A stretch of 60,969 nucleotides of DNA, taken from Pseudodesulfovibrio sp. (GTDB taxonomy: Bacteria > Desulfobacterota > Desulfovibrionia > Desulfovibrionales > Desulfovibrionaceae). The translations under genes were made by a program, and so were the position numbers. Of this stretch, positions 26,480-35,119 are shown piece after piece. The stretch lies in contig JAEINO010000019.1 in the NCBI GenBank assembly GCA_016342345.1, positions 1 through 60,969 of the forward strand, in the 5' to 3' direction. Positions within the stretch are counted from its first letter, which is position 1. Each line of letters begins with the position of its first letter. The notes under the pieces were generated by a model, which was not told the origin of the DNA, ran no database searches, and saw only the letters and a program-made list of their open reading frames with translations.

Positions 26480-27982
26480 ATGACTAAAAGTAATAATATG
26501 CGTCCACGTTTTTTTTCCTTGCGTGTGAAGTTGCTGCTGCTGCTGGCAGTACTTGTTCTGTCCACTTTGGCCGGTGCCGGGACAACGTTGTGGTATGTGG
26601 GTGCAACTCAGAATCTGTTTCAGCGCATGGAAAAATATGACATAGAGGCTTTGCTTTTTGCGCAAGAGTTGGAAAAGGAATTGATGGCTCAGCAGGGCCT
26701 GACTACCTACTATTCCCTTGATTATGATGAGGTCTGGCTGACGCGTTTGCAGGATCACAACAAACAATTCGAGAATCTGTTGAACCGAGCCAGGGAATCG
26801 AATTATTTGAACCAGGGGCGGCATATACTGAATCGTATCGAATCCGGCTATATCCGGTACATACATTCCAGAGATGAAGTTATTTATTTGTATAAAAACA
26901 ATCTAGTCGAGCAAGCGGTTGCATTGCACGGCGATATTCGCGAGAAGTTCCAATCCCTTTTTGATCTTTGCGAACAATACAAGAAATTGCATCAGGAACG
27001 GATCAATACCGATGCTGCTTTTTATAAGGATCAGGCCCGCGTCCTGACCGTATTTTCTCTCGCGGCCATGGCCGCAACCGTTATGCTTGCCTTTTGTCTG
27101 GGGTATATCCTTTTCAAGCGTATTCTCGACCCGATTCGGAGGTTGGCCAAGCTGGAAGAGAGCTCAGTTCCTGCCGTACTTTCCGGTGAAATGGGAGAGC
27201 TTTCAGAACGTATACAAGGGCTACTAGATGATGCGGAACATGCTCACAAAATGCTTCAGGAGAGTAGGGATCAGGTACTTCAATCCGAAAAACTGGCGAC
27301 TGTCGGCAAGTTGGCGGCAGGAGTTGCCCACTCCATACGCAATCCGCTGACATCGGTAAAAATGCGGCTCTTTTCTCTTGAGCGTAGTTTGAATCTTGAT
27401 TCCATTCAGAAAGAGGATTTTGATGTCATCTCCGAAGAAATTCGTCATCTGGATACCATCATACGCAATTTTCTGGAATTTTCCCGTCCACCCAAGCTCA
27501 AGCCGCAACTCGTGTCTCCGTCCGATCTTGTTGACGGTACGTTGACATTGCTTAGTCATCGGCTCGAATCGTCGGGTGTGACGGTGACCATTTGCCGAAA
27601 GAATGTACTGCCGGTTGTCAATGCTGACCCCGAGCAGTTCAAGGAAGTGCTCATGAATTTGATTCTTAATGCTTGTGATTCCATGGTTGATGGAGGCAAG
27701 GTCTCCATCACCGAGGATGTTGTATCAGTTGTTCCTCACGGAAAGATGGCAATATTGGCCGTGGCAGATAATGGACCTGGAATTCCTGCTTCCTTCAAGG
27801 ATGATGTATTCAAGCCGTTTCACTCCACAAAGGAGGAAGGGACGGGACTTGGTTTGTCTATTGCCAATCGTATTATGACCGAGCATGGCGGCTGGCTGCA
27901 CCTTAAATCATCCGGACCGCAGGGAACGACATTTGTTCTCGCTCTTCCTTTAAAGGAATCAAGTACATGGCTGAGATCCTGA
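26480..27982 (+). CDS. Membrane sensor histidine kinase (NtrB-like partner of sigma-54 activator)
   Basis: 500 residues. Membrane segment at about 18-38, a periplasmic helical domain of about 150 residues, a second segment at about 190-215, HAMP, then HisKA with GVAHSIRNPLTSVKMRL and HATPase with NLILNACDSM, DNGPGIP and [12 protein letters not shown]. Note HS in place of the usual HE after the phosphorylated histidine. It overlaps the NtrC-type regulator by 16 bp, so the two form a pair. The ATG at 26480 is preferred over a TTG at 26474. The signal is unknown. Confidence 0.9.
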   Translation: MTKSNNMRPRFFSLRVKLLLLLAVLVLSTLAGAGTTLWYVGATQNLFQRMEKYDIEALLFAQELEKELMAQQGLTTYYSLDYDEVWLTRLQDHNKQFENLLNRARESNYLNQGRHILNRIESGYIRYIHSRDEVIYLYKNNLVEQAVALHGDIREKFQSLFDLCEQYKKLHQERINTDAAFYKDQARVLTVFSLAAMAATVMLAFCLGYILFKRILDPIRRLAKLEESSVPAVLSGEMGELSERIQGLLDDAEHAHKMLQESRDQVLQSEKLATVGKLAAGVAHSIRNPLTSVKMRLFSLERSLNLDSIQKEDFDVISEEIRHLDTIIRNFLEFSRPPKLKPQLVSPSDLVDGTLTLLSHRLESSGVTVTICRKNVLPVVNADPEQFKEVLMNLILNACDSMVDGGKVSITEDVVSVVPHGKMAILAVADNGPGIPASFKDDVFKPFHSTKEEGTGLGLSIANRIMTEHGGWLHLKSSGPQGTTFVLALPLKESSTWLRS

Positions 27983-29385
27983 TTGTTGATGATGATGCAC
28001 AACTGAGGCAGAGCTTTGAAAAGCTCCTGAAGCAGGAAGGGCATCAGGTGCGTGTCGCTTCTTCTGGCGAGGCGGGCGTGGCAGCCGTGACCCTTGCTGT
28101 CCCCGATTTGGTCATAATGGACATGCGCATGTCAGGCATGACCGGTCTGGAAGCGTTTCAGTTCATGCGCGATATCGATTCTCGTGTTGTCGTGATTATC
28201 ATGACTGCATACGGCACTACCGAGACAGCGATTGAGGCCACCAAAATGGGGGCCTTTGATTACATACTCAAGCCATTTGACATCCCTGAAATGCTTGCCC
28301 TGATCAAACTCGCGCTTGAAACATCCAAGCGGAGCAGGGAACATGCCGAGGATCGGGAACAGGTCTCGTTGGTTACAGGCCAACTGGTGGGCAACAGTCG
28401 CCCCATGCAAGAGGTGTATAAGGCGATTGGTCGTGTCGCAGCTACGGACGCACTGGTGCTTATTCGAGGTGAATCAGGCACGGGCAAGGAATTGGTGGCT
28501 CAGGCTCTTCACAAGCACAGTCTGCGTCAGGACAGGCCATTCATGACCATTAACTGTGTTGCAATTCCTGATACGCTGCTTGAGTCGGAATTGTTCGGTT
28601 ATGAACGTGGTGCCTTTACCGGTGCCAATCGGAGTCGGGTGGGGCGTATTGAACAAGCGGCTGGGGGGACCGTGTTTCTGGACGAAATAGGAGACATGCC
28701 GCTTAATATTCAGGCTAAAATTCTTCGGCTTCTACAGGAAAAGCAGTTTGAAAGGTTGGGGGGAGGCAGTTCGATTCCAGTGGATGTGCGTATATTGGCT
28801 GCCACTAATCGAGACCTTGAAAAGGCTGTGGCAGACGGCTCGTTTCGTGAGGATTTGTATTATCGTCTCAATGTCGTGACCATAGGGCTTCCCCGGTTGT
28901 GCGAGCGTGATGATGATGTGTTCGAGCTTGCTGATCATATTCTGACGTTCCTGAGTGCCGAGATGGAAATGGCCAATCCAGGATTGGCCGATGATGGAAA
29001 GAAATTTCTTTATACACATGCCTGGCCCGGCAATGTTCGCGAGTTGTCAAATACGCTTCAGAAGGCTTTGATTTTCAATAGGGGCGCTCCCATAACTCGT
29101 GATGAATTGACTCAGGCAGTTGGACTTGGTGCTGACCGGAACAGTCCTTCTGATGAATCTGACAAGGCGTTTCGTCTGGAAATTCGTCAAGTGCTTACCC
29201 AGCATGCTGGCGAAAACGGGTTTGAAATGCTTATGGATTATGCTGGCCGTCTTGTGGTGGGTGAGGCCTTGGAAATAACCGATGGCAATCGCACTCGTGC
29301 GGCCAAGCTTCTGGGAATGTCTCGTCCGACACTGGCTGCACGCATTGAAAAATACGGCCTGAAAACGCAAACAAAATTTATCTAA
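27967..29385 (+). CDS. NtrC-family sigma-54-dependent response regulator
   Basis: 472 residues. Receiver domain 1-120 with the phospho-acceptor in LVIMDMRMSGMTG. The AAA+ domain (about 145-385) has Walker A GESGTGKE, the sigma-54 contact loop RGAFTGA and Walker B GGTVFLDEIGDM. A Fis-type helix-turn-helix ends the protein (NRTRAAKLLGMSRPTLAARI). It activates sigma-54 promoters when phosphorylated by the overlapping kinase. Candidate targets within reach are the sigma-54 promoters at 26172 and 29565. Confidence 0.93.
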   Translation: MAEILIVDDDAQLRQSFEKLLKQEGHQVRVASSGEAGVAAVTLAVPDLVIMDMRMSGMTGLEAFQFMRDIDSRVVVIIMTAYGTTETAIEATKMGAFDYILKPFDIPEMLALIKLALETSKRSREHAEDREQVSLVTGQLVGNSRPMQEVYKAIGRVAATDALVLIRGESGTGKELVAQALHKHSLRQDRPFMTINCVAIPDTLLESELFGYERGAFTGANRSRVGRIEQAAGGTVFLDEIGDMPLNIQAKILRLLQEKQFERLGGGSSIPVDVRILAATNRDLEKAVADGSFREDLYYRLNVVTIGLPRLCERDDDVFELADHILTFLSAEMEMANPGLADDGKKFLYTHAWPGNVRELSNTLQKALIFNRGAPITRDELTQAVGLGADRNSPSDESDKAFRLEIRQVLTQHAGENGFEMLMDYAGRLVVGEALEITDGNRTRAAKLLGMSRPTLAARIEKYGLKTQTKFI

Positions 29386-29405
29386 TAGTTGAATCGTTTT
29401 TTTTG

Positions 29406-29448
29406 AAAGAAACCGTCGCCCAATGATTTGGGCGACGGTTTCTTTTTC
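29406..29448 (+). terminator. Strong rho-independent terminator
   Basis: A 16-bp perfect stem AGAAACCGTCGCCCAA (29408-29423) with a 4-base loop and its complement, followed by TTTT. It ends the kinase/regulator operon. Confidence 0.92.
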
Positions 29449-29564
29449 TAGTTGTAAAAGAAATGGACGGTTCTGTTGGTCCTCGGCCTGTGATCTCTTC
29501 TGAACAAATTTAAATTAATTCGTAAATTCAATGACTTGGTGTTGCTGAGCCATGTGTTGAATTA

Positions 29565-29579
29565 TGGCATGGCTATTGC
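29565..29579 (+). promoter_or_regulatory. Sigma-54 promoter of the receiver/kinase cluster
   Basis: TGGCATGGCTATTGC has the invariant GG and GC at correct spacing with one departure (T for C). The predicted start is about 29591, 26 bases before the first ATG at 29617. Confidence 0.75.
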
Positions 29580-29616
29580 CAAGGAGGTCTTGAGATCAAA
29601 TTAATTGGAGGATTGG

Positions 29617-30033
29617 ATGGAAAGGCCGAAAGTCAGAGTTCTTATTGTCGAACCCAACCCGCGCATGCGTGATTTTTTGCGGCGTGAATTCTCCAAGTTG
29701 AATTTTTTGGTCGAAGGTGTCGCCAGCGGAGAGGATCTTTTTTTAAGACTCGATTCAGGTGAGAAAGTTCATGTTGTTGTTTTTGCCATGGATATTCCTG
29801 GAAATACGGAAGGGGTACTTCAGCAGCAACTTGTAACGAATTATCCTGATATTCCTGTGATCCTCAACGCCTATCTCGAAGATTTACCCGATAGTCCTTT
29901 CCTGCGAAAAGTTGCTGCCATGGTTGAAAAGAGCGGAAATCCTGAAAATCTGATTCGCATGGTTTCCCGTGTCCTGGAGCGATACTATCCGGATCTGGTG
30001 GAAAACGGTGCGCAGGGAGGCAGCAATGTCTGA
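29617..30033 (+). CDS. Degenerate receiver-domain protein (pseudo-receiver)
   Basis: 138 residues, a single receiver-like fold. It begins VRVLIVEPNPRMRDFLRREF, but the phospho-acceptor site reads VVVFAMDIPG, placing Ala where Asp should be. One of the acidic pair is lost (VEPN). The conserved Lys survives (MVEKSGNPENL). It is therefore unlikely to be phosphorylated normally. GGAGG lies 5 bases before the ATG at 29617. Its end overlaps the next kinase gene by 8 bp, so it may act on that kinase as a fixed-state partner. Confidence 0.8.
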   Translation: MERPKVRVLIVEPNPRMRDFLRREFSKLNFLVEGVASGEDLFLRLDSGEKVHVVVFAMDIPGNTEGVLQQQLVTNYPDIPVILNAYLEDLPDSPFLRKVAAMVEKSGNPENLIRMVSRVLERYYPDLVENGAQGGSNV

Positions 30034-31771
30034 CGTTCATTACTATCACGGATTGGCTAAGAGCATGATGTTCACGATTGTTCTGGTCTCCTTTACTCCG
30101 TTGATGCTGATTACGTTGATCGCAGGGTATCAGTATAGCGTGGCATACAAGGAAAAGATCGTGGATCACTTGCGCGAGATAGTGCTCAAGCACGATCAGA
30201 GTGTCGATTCCTATTTGGAAGAAAAGGTCGCAGAATTACAAGTGCTGGCAGACGTTGAGGGCGTACTCAGCTTTCGGAATGAGGAAAGCCTTGTGCGGTT
30301 GCACAGTGCTCTTGTTCGTCGTCACGGTGGAGATTTCGTGGATCTCGGTCTGGTGAACAGCAAGGGGATACAGGTTGCCTATTCCGGGCCGTTCAAGCTT
30401 CAGGAAGCCAACTACACCGAGGCTGAATGGTTCAAGGCTGTAAAGAAGCGCCAGGTTTATGTCAGTGATGTGTTCCTCGGCCTTCGAGGTGTGCCGCATT
30501 TTATTATAGCCCTGCGGCTTGAGGCAGACGGACAGGAATGGGTTTTGAGAACCACTTTGGATTTCATCGCCTTCAATAAGCTGGTGGAAGATATCCGTAT
30601 TGGTGAAACCGGAATGGCTTTCATCATCAATCGTGAGGGAGAGTTTCAGACGACCCCTCGCAGGGATATGACTGCGGAAGTTCCGTTCCTCAGACAGTTG
30701 GCTTCTGGAATGCATCTTAATACCGGATTGGTGCGAGGGCGCGCTACAATGGTTACCGCAGTCAACCCGTCTACTGGTCGAGACACGATCTTTGTGACCA
30801 GCCTCATCAAGAATGGCGATTGGCTCATGGTCTATCAGCAGGACGAGAGTGATGCCTTTTCAGCCCTTAATCAAGCGAGAAATCTGGCGACAGTCGTTCT
30901 TTTGCTGGGCGGTATCGGAATTGCCGTCATGGCATACCTTATGTCCAAGAGGATGGCTCGCAAGGTCGAGATGTCTGATTTGGAAAAGGAAATGATGAAT
31001 GAGCAGGTCATTGAAACAGGAAAGTTGGCTTCCGTAGGCGAATTGGCCGCAGGTATTGCCCATGAGATTAATAATCCTGTTGCCATAATGGTGGAGGAAG
31101 CGGGTTGGATTCAGGATCTGCTTGATGAAGGCCTGGGTGTGGATGACAACAACAGGGAAGTTCAACGCGCATTAACCCAGATTCGCAATCAAGGCATTCG
31201 CTGTAAGGATATTACCCATAAATTATTGAGTTTTGCTCGCAAGATTGATCCTACGGTCAAACCTGTATTTTTGAACGAACTGGTTCAGGAAATTGTGGAC
31301 TTGTGTGAGCAACGTTCCAAGTTCGCCAGCGTGCATATTGAAACCAGTCTGTCTGGAAGCATTCCTCAAGTAGCGGCCAGTCCGTCCGAGTTGCAGCAGG
31401 TGTTTTTGAATCTGATCAATAACGCCATCGATGCAATGGAGCCTGGTGGGGGGAATCTCGACATCAAAACCAGAAATGATGACGGCATGGTGATGGTGTC
31501 TATCGAGGATACAGGATGCGGCATTCCCAAGGCCAATCTGCAACGAATTTTTGATCCGTTTTTTACCACCAAAGCTGTGGGAAAGGGAACCGGACTGGGA
31601 TTGTCCATTATCTATGGCATCGTCAACAAAATGGGGGGCGAGATTACCGTGAAATCTGCTGTTGGCAAGGGATCGATCTTTTCCATTCGGCTGCCTACGG
31701 CTTGTTCGGCTGGATTGGAACCGGAAAAGGATAAACCAGTTGGAGATCCGAACTCCGACTCCTTGGTCTAA
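30026..31771 (+). CDS. Cache-domain sensor histidine kinase
   Basis: 581 residues. Membrane segment about 15-37, periplasmic dCache-like domain to about 280 ([34 protein letters not shown]), second segment about 290-312, HisKA with [20 protein letters not shown] and HATPase with [22 protein letters not shown] and [14 protein letters not shown]. The start at 30026 has AGGGAGG upstream. It is followed by three single-receiver genes, which are its likely targets. This kinase type usually senses small organic ligands; ligand unknown. Confidence 0.92.
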   Translation: MSDVHYYHGLAKSMMFTIVLVSFTPLMLITLIAGYQYSVAYKEKIVDHLREIVLKHDQSVDSYLEEKVAELQVLADVEGVLSFRNEESLVRLHSALVRRHGGDFVDLGLVNSKGIQVAYSGPFKLQEANYTEAEWFKAVKKRQVYVSDVFLGLRGVPHFIIALRLEADGQEWVLRTTLDFIAFNKLVEDIRIGETGMAFIINREGEFQTTPRRDMTAEVPFLRQLASGMHLNTGLVRGRATMVTAVNPSTGRDTIFVTSLIKNGDWLMVYQQDESDAFSALNQARNLATVVLLLGGIGIAVMAYLMSKRMARKVEMSDLEKEMMNEQVIETGKLASVGELAAGIAHEINNPVAIMVEEAGWIQDLLDEGLGVDDNNREVQRALTQIRNQGIRCKDITHKLLSFARKIDPTVKPVFLNELVQEIVDLCEQRSKFASVHIETSLSGSIPQVAASPSELQQVFLNLINNAIDAMEPGGGNLDIKTRNDDGMVMVSIEDTGCGIPKANLQRIFDPFFTTKAVGKGTGLGLSIIYGIVNKMGGEITVKSAVGKGSIFSIRLPTACSAGLEPEKDKPVGDPNSDSLV

Positions 31772-31793
31772 ATAGTAAAAAAAAGGGGGCAAC

Positions 31794-32225
31794 ATGCCAG
31801 CAACTATTCTTCTTATCGACGACGAACAGGGGTTCGTTGACACCATGGCCAAGCGTTTAGGCAAGCGTGGTCTTACAGTGAGTACCGCGTATGGCGGAGA
31901 GGAAGGACTCAAGCTTCTTGATAATGACAGGGCCATTGATGTGGTTGTCCTGGATGTGAAGATGCCCGGCATCAACGGCATCGATGTGCTCAAGACGATC
32001 AAGGCGGCTCATCCTCTTGTGGAAGTCATTATGCTTACAGGTCATGCCACGGTTGAAAGTGCCATTGAAGGCATGAAGTTCGGGGCATTCGATTACATGC
32101 TGAAGCCTTGTGATATGGAAGATCTCATTTCAAAAGTGGGTGAAGCCTATGAGAAGAAGGATGCTCAGGAGACCAAGATAATTGAAGCGAGAGCTCGACA
32201 CATAGAATTGCGTAGAGGGGATTAA
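31794..32225 (+). CDS. Single-domain response regulator 1
   Basis: 143 residues, receiver only. Acidic pair in LLIDDEQGFVDTMAKRLGKR, phospho-acceptor in VVVLDVKMPGINGIDVL, Thr in MLTGHATVESA and Lys in DYMLKPCDMEDL are all present, so it should accept phosphate. It has no output domain and so acts by protein contact or as phosphate relay. GGGGG precedes the ATG. First of three tandem paralogues that share the KRLGKRGL segment. Confidence 0.92.
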   Translation: MPATILLIDDEQGFVDTMAKRLGKRGLTVSTAYGGEEGLKLLDNDRAIDVVVLDVKMPGINGIDVLKTIKAAHPLVEVIMLTGHATVESAIEGMKFGAFDYMLKPCDMEDLISKVGEAYEKKDAQETKIIEARARHIELRRGD

Positions 32226-32235
32226 GGGGCCTGCC

Positions 32236-32607
32236 ATGAGCAATGAACCAATTCGAGTCCTGCTGGTGGATGACGAAGCCGGATTTGTTGAAGTCCTGCA
32301 AAAACGTCTGGGAAAGCGTGGTTTGGAAATAACCTCAGCTGTCAGCGGCACGAATGCGCTCCAGGTCTTGAGAAGGGGCAATTTTGATGTCGCTATTCTC
32401 GACCTCAAGATGGAGGACATGGATGGCATTGAGGTCTTGCAGATATTCAAGAAGATGGACCCGGAGATGCCGGTCATAATGCTTACAGGTCACGGTTCGG
32501 AAAAGGCGGCTCAGGAAGGCATGGCAAACGGGGCTTTCGATTATCTCCTGAAGCCTTGCGATCTGGAAGACTTGATCGATAAAATTCGTCAGGCCATCGC
32601 TGACTGA
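32236..32607 (+). CDS. Single-domain response regulator 2
   Basis: 123 residues, receiver only, with VLLVDDEAGFVEVLQKRLGK, VAILDLKMEDMDGIEVL, MLTGHGSEKAA and DYLLKPCDLEDL. All phosphorylation residues are present. The usual Pro after the phospho-site (MP) is replaced (MED). It starts 10 bp after the first paralogue. Confidence 0.92.
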   Translation: MSNEPIRVLLVDDEAGFVEVLQKRLGKRGLEITSAVSGTNALQVLRRGNFDVAILDLKMEDMDGIEVLQIFKKMDPEMPVIMLTGHGSEKAAQEGMANGAFDYLLKPCDLEDLIDKIRQAIAD

Positions 32608-32623
32608 AGTGAGGAGGATTGCA

Positions 32624-33061
32624 ATGGCTGCCATCAAGGTGCTTCTTGTGGATGACGAGCATGATTTTATCAATACGCTCAGCAAGCGACTCGTCAAGCG
32701 TGGCATGGCGGTGGAACAGGCAAACTCTGGTGAAGCGGCTCTTGTGATGCTTGAAACATACAATGCGGACGTGGTTCTGCTTGATGTCAAGATGCCTGGC
32801 ATTGATGGGTTAACCATTCTCAATATGATCAAGCAGAAATGGCCGCTCATCGAAGTCATAATGCTTACGGGGCATGCCAGTATTGAGGCGGCTATCAGGG
32901 GCATGGAGCTTGGAGCATTCGACTACATGATGAAGCCCGTGAATTTTGAGGAGCTTCATTACAAATTGGAAGACGCCTCCACGCGCAAAGCGCAGCAGGA
33001 GGAAAAAATAGTGGCGAGGGAACAAATTGGGGAGCGACTTAACCAAACAAGTACGCACTAA
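32624..33061 (+). CDS. Single-domain response regulator 3
   Basis: 145 residues, receiver with an extra basic/acidic C-terminal helix. IKVLLVDDEHDFINTLSKRL, VVLLDVKMPGIDGLTIL, MLTGHASIEAA and DYMMKPVNFEEL keep all key residues. The start at 32624 is chosen because GAGGAGG lies just upstream; a GTG at 32609 is unlikely. It probably shares the Cache kinase with its two neighbours. Confidence 0.92.
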   Translation: MAAIKVLLVDDEHDFINTLSKRLVKRGMAVEQANSGEAALVMLETYNADVVLLDVKMPGIDGLTILNMIKQKWPLIEVIMLTGHASIEAAIRGMELGAFDYMMKPVNFEELHYKLEDASTRKAQQEEKIVAREQIGERLNQTSTH

Positions 33062-33097
33062 GTACCTGTATCGAAAACTTAAATTAAGGACAGTCTC

Positions 33098-34360
33098 ATG
33101 AACTTAGCAAGAAAATTCTATGTATCGCTGCGGGAGGCGGCCAGGGCACATGCAATGTGGGATCTGGAAGTCTCGACCAGCATCATCAAGGACAAGCGCA
33201 AAGTGTGGCTTATTGCTGCCCTGACTGCAATTGGTCTTTTCGTATCCATCGCGTTTGCGGGTGATCTTGATTTGCCGAGCGTACTCGGAGGCAAGAAAGC
33301 CTATACACCTGCCTTTTACACCACTGGTATTTTCGTAGCTTCCATTGGTATTGGCTTGTGTGCTGGCCTGATTACCGGTTGCATCGGAGCTGGTGGTGGT
33401 TTCATCATTACTCCTGCCCTGATGTCTGCAGGTATTAAAGGTATTCTGGCGGTTGGAACCGATCTGTTCCACATTTTTGCCAAGGCCATCATGGGAACTG
33501 CGGTCCATAAGAAACTCGGCAACGTGTCAACACGCTTGGCCGTGGCTTTTCTTGTCGGATCGGGTGCTGGTGTTCTCGGTGGCGGTATCCTGAATAGGCT
33601 TATTTATGAGGCTAACCCTGTTGCCTCTGATGCCTTTATCTCGGTTATTTATGTTGTTCTGCTGGGATTCCTGGGCACCTATGCCATGATCGACTTCCTG
33701 CGTCTCCGCAAGCTCGGAAACACTGTTGATGCCCATGGTGGAGGTCAGCAGGAGACCGGTGGATTGGCTGCTAAGCTTCAGAAAGCCAACATCCCGCCGA
33801 TGATTACCTTTGACGAGGATTTGATCCCAGGCGGCAAGAAAATATCCGGTTGGTTTGTCGCCGCATGTGGCGTTATTGTCGGATTCATGGCTGCCATCAT
33901 GGGTGTTGGCGGCGGATTCCTGACTTTCCCCATGTTCGTATATGTGCTGGGTGTCAGTTCTTTCACGACGGTGGGAACTGATATTCTTCAGATCATCTTT
34001 ACAGCTGGTTTTGCTGCCATCAGTCAGTATGCCATCTATGGGTTTATTTTCTACACCCTGGCCATGGGCATGCTTCTTGGCTCGTTGCTCGGTATTCAGA
34101 TCGGTGCGCTTGTAACCAAGCTTGTCCCTGGTATCTATATTCGAGGTTTCTACGCTCTGGCCATCCTGGCCGGTTTCGTGAACAGATTGTTTGCCATGCC
34201 CAGCAAGCTCAAGGATATGAAGCTCCTTGCCGTGAGTCAGGAATATGCCGACATATTCACTAGTATCGGCAACTGGCTGTTCTTTGTGGTCATAGGAATC
34301 TTTGCGGTGTGGGTAATTGGTACGTTCCTGTCCAAAATCAAGGTGCTCAGAGAGGGCTAG
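33098..34360 (+). CDS. TSUP (TauE/SafE) family transporter
   Basis: 420 residues with a cytoplasmic N-terminal tail of about 35 residues and 8-9 membrane segments. The family repeats are clear: GLITGCIGAGGGFIITPALM (about residue 90) and AAIMGVGGGFLTFPMFVYVL (about 270). TSUP proteins carry sulfite, sulfonates or related anions. Some TSUP genes of sulfate reducers are TunR targets, but no dyad like that at 3283 is seen upstream here. Its place behind a kinase and receivers suggests that anion flux is the controlled process. Confidence 0.88.
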   Translation: MNLARKFYVSLREAARAHAMWDLEVSTSIIKDKRKVWLIAALTAIGLFVSIAFAGDLDLPSVLGGKKAYTPAFYTTGIFVASIGIGLCAGLITGCIGAGGGFIITPALMSAGIKGILAVGTDLFHIFAKAIMGTAVHKKLGNVSTRLAVAFLVGSGAGVLGGGILNRLIYEANPVASDAFISVIYVVLLGFLGTYAMIDFLRLRKLGNTVDAHGGGQQETGGLAAKLQKANIPPMITFDEDLIPGGKKISGWFVAACGVIVGFMAAIMGVGGGFLTFPMFVYVLGVSSFTTVGTDILQIIFTAGFAAISQYAIYGFIFYTLAMGMLLGSLLGIQIGALVTKLVPGIYIRGFYALAILAGFVNRLFAMPSKLKDMKLLAVSQEYADIFTSIGNWLFFVVIGIFAVWVIGTFLSKIKVLREG

Positions 34361-34363
34361 ACA

Positions 34364-35074
34364 ATGATAGTGCGAAATAGAAAGGTATTTTACCAAGGTT
34401 TGATTCTTGCCATGGGGTTTGTCGCGGTGCTTTATTACATGTTCACCCCAAGCTTCAACGGTGTGAATGCATTCCATGCATCGGATGATTTGTTCAATTC
34501 CATTTCCAAAGGATCGACCTATTATATTCCTCAGGTTAAGGAAGGAATCAAAAAGTATGACGGCAAACTCTTTGAGTTGACGATCTTCAGTGACGACGAG
34601 AAGATGGTTCCATATGCCTCGACTCTTCTGAGTGCGAACGGTATTACGGTGAGTGATGCGGCAAAGGGCATAAAGATTTCTGGTGATCTGGGGGTCCTCA
34701 TGACCAAGGTCACTGATGATTCTGATGCCATGTTCAAGAACAACGGGCAGGTTCTGGTTCAAAAGTATGGAATGGACGAAAAGCAGGCCATGTACGTATG
34801 GTGGCTGACCATGAAGGAAGTCAAAAGTGCGCTGGATCAGCAGAAAGTCTTTGCTCCGGCGACCTTTATTGACAAGAATGTTGTCAAGCGGGCCATCGAG
34901 GTCGGATACAATTACTATGGCATAGAAGGGCAGGCCGCTGCAGACAGATGGGGTACCATTGCATTCTCTCTGGTCTTCTATGTCGTATATACCATGTGGT
35001 GGGGCTACGCCATTTTCTTCATGTTTGAAGGGGTTGGACTTGAGATGACGTCGAGCAGGAAAAAGGAAATGTAA
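34364..35074 (+). CDS. Membrane-anchored protein of unknown function
   Basis: 236 residues, not recognised. Membrane segments at about 10-28 and 198-222 enclose a soluble, likely periplasmic domain of about 165 residues without cysteines or known motifs. It begins 4 bp after the TSUP stop and ends just before the PEP-synthase-like gene, so it is probably a dedicated partner of the transporter. Confidence 0.75.
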   Translation: MIVRNRKVFYQGLILAMGFVAVLYYMFTPSFNGVNAFHASDDLFNSISKGSTYYIPQVKEGIKKYDGKLFELTIFSDDEKMVPYASTLLSANGITVSDAAKGIKISGDLGVLMTKVTDDSDAMFKNNGQVLVQKYGMDEKQAMYVWWLTMKEVKSALDQQKVFAPATFIDKNVVKRAIEVGYNYYGIEGQAAADRWGTIAFSLVFYVVYTMWWGYAIFFMFEGVGLEMTSSRKKEM

Positions 35075-35119
35075 CTTGCCTCGCAAATGAAAAGGCAATT
35101 AAAAGCGAGTTGTGAACGT

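Noticed and set aside
33061-33098. TunR operator upstream of the TSUP transporter
   Set aside because: No GTCACGC-type dyad is present in the short gap or near the operon promoter at 29565.
33527-35098. 523-codon open frame on the minus strand
   Set aside because: It lies antisense to the TSUP and membrane-protein genes, whose plus-strand products show clear family motifs; the minus-strand product is low-complexity and unrecognisable.
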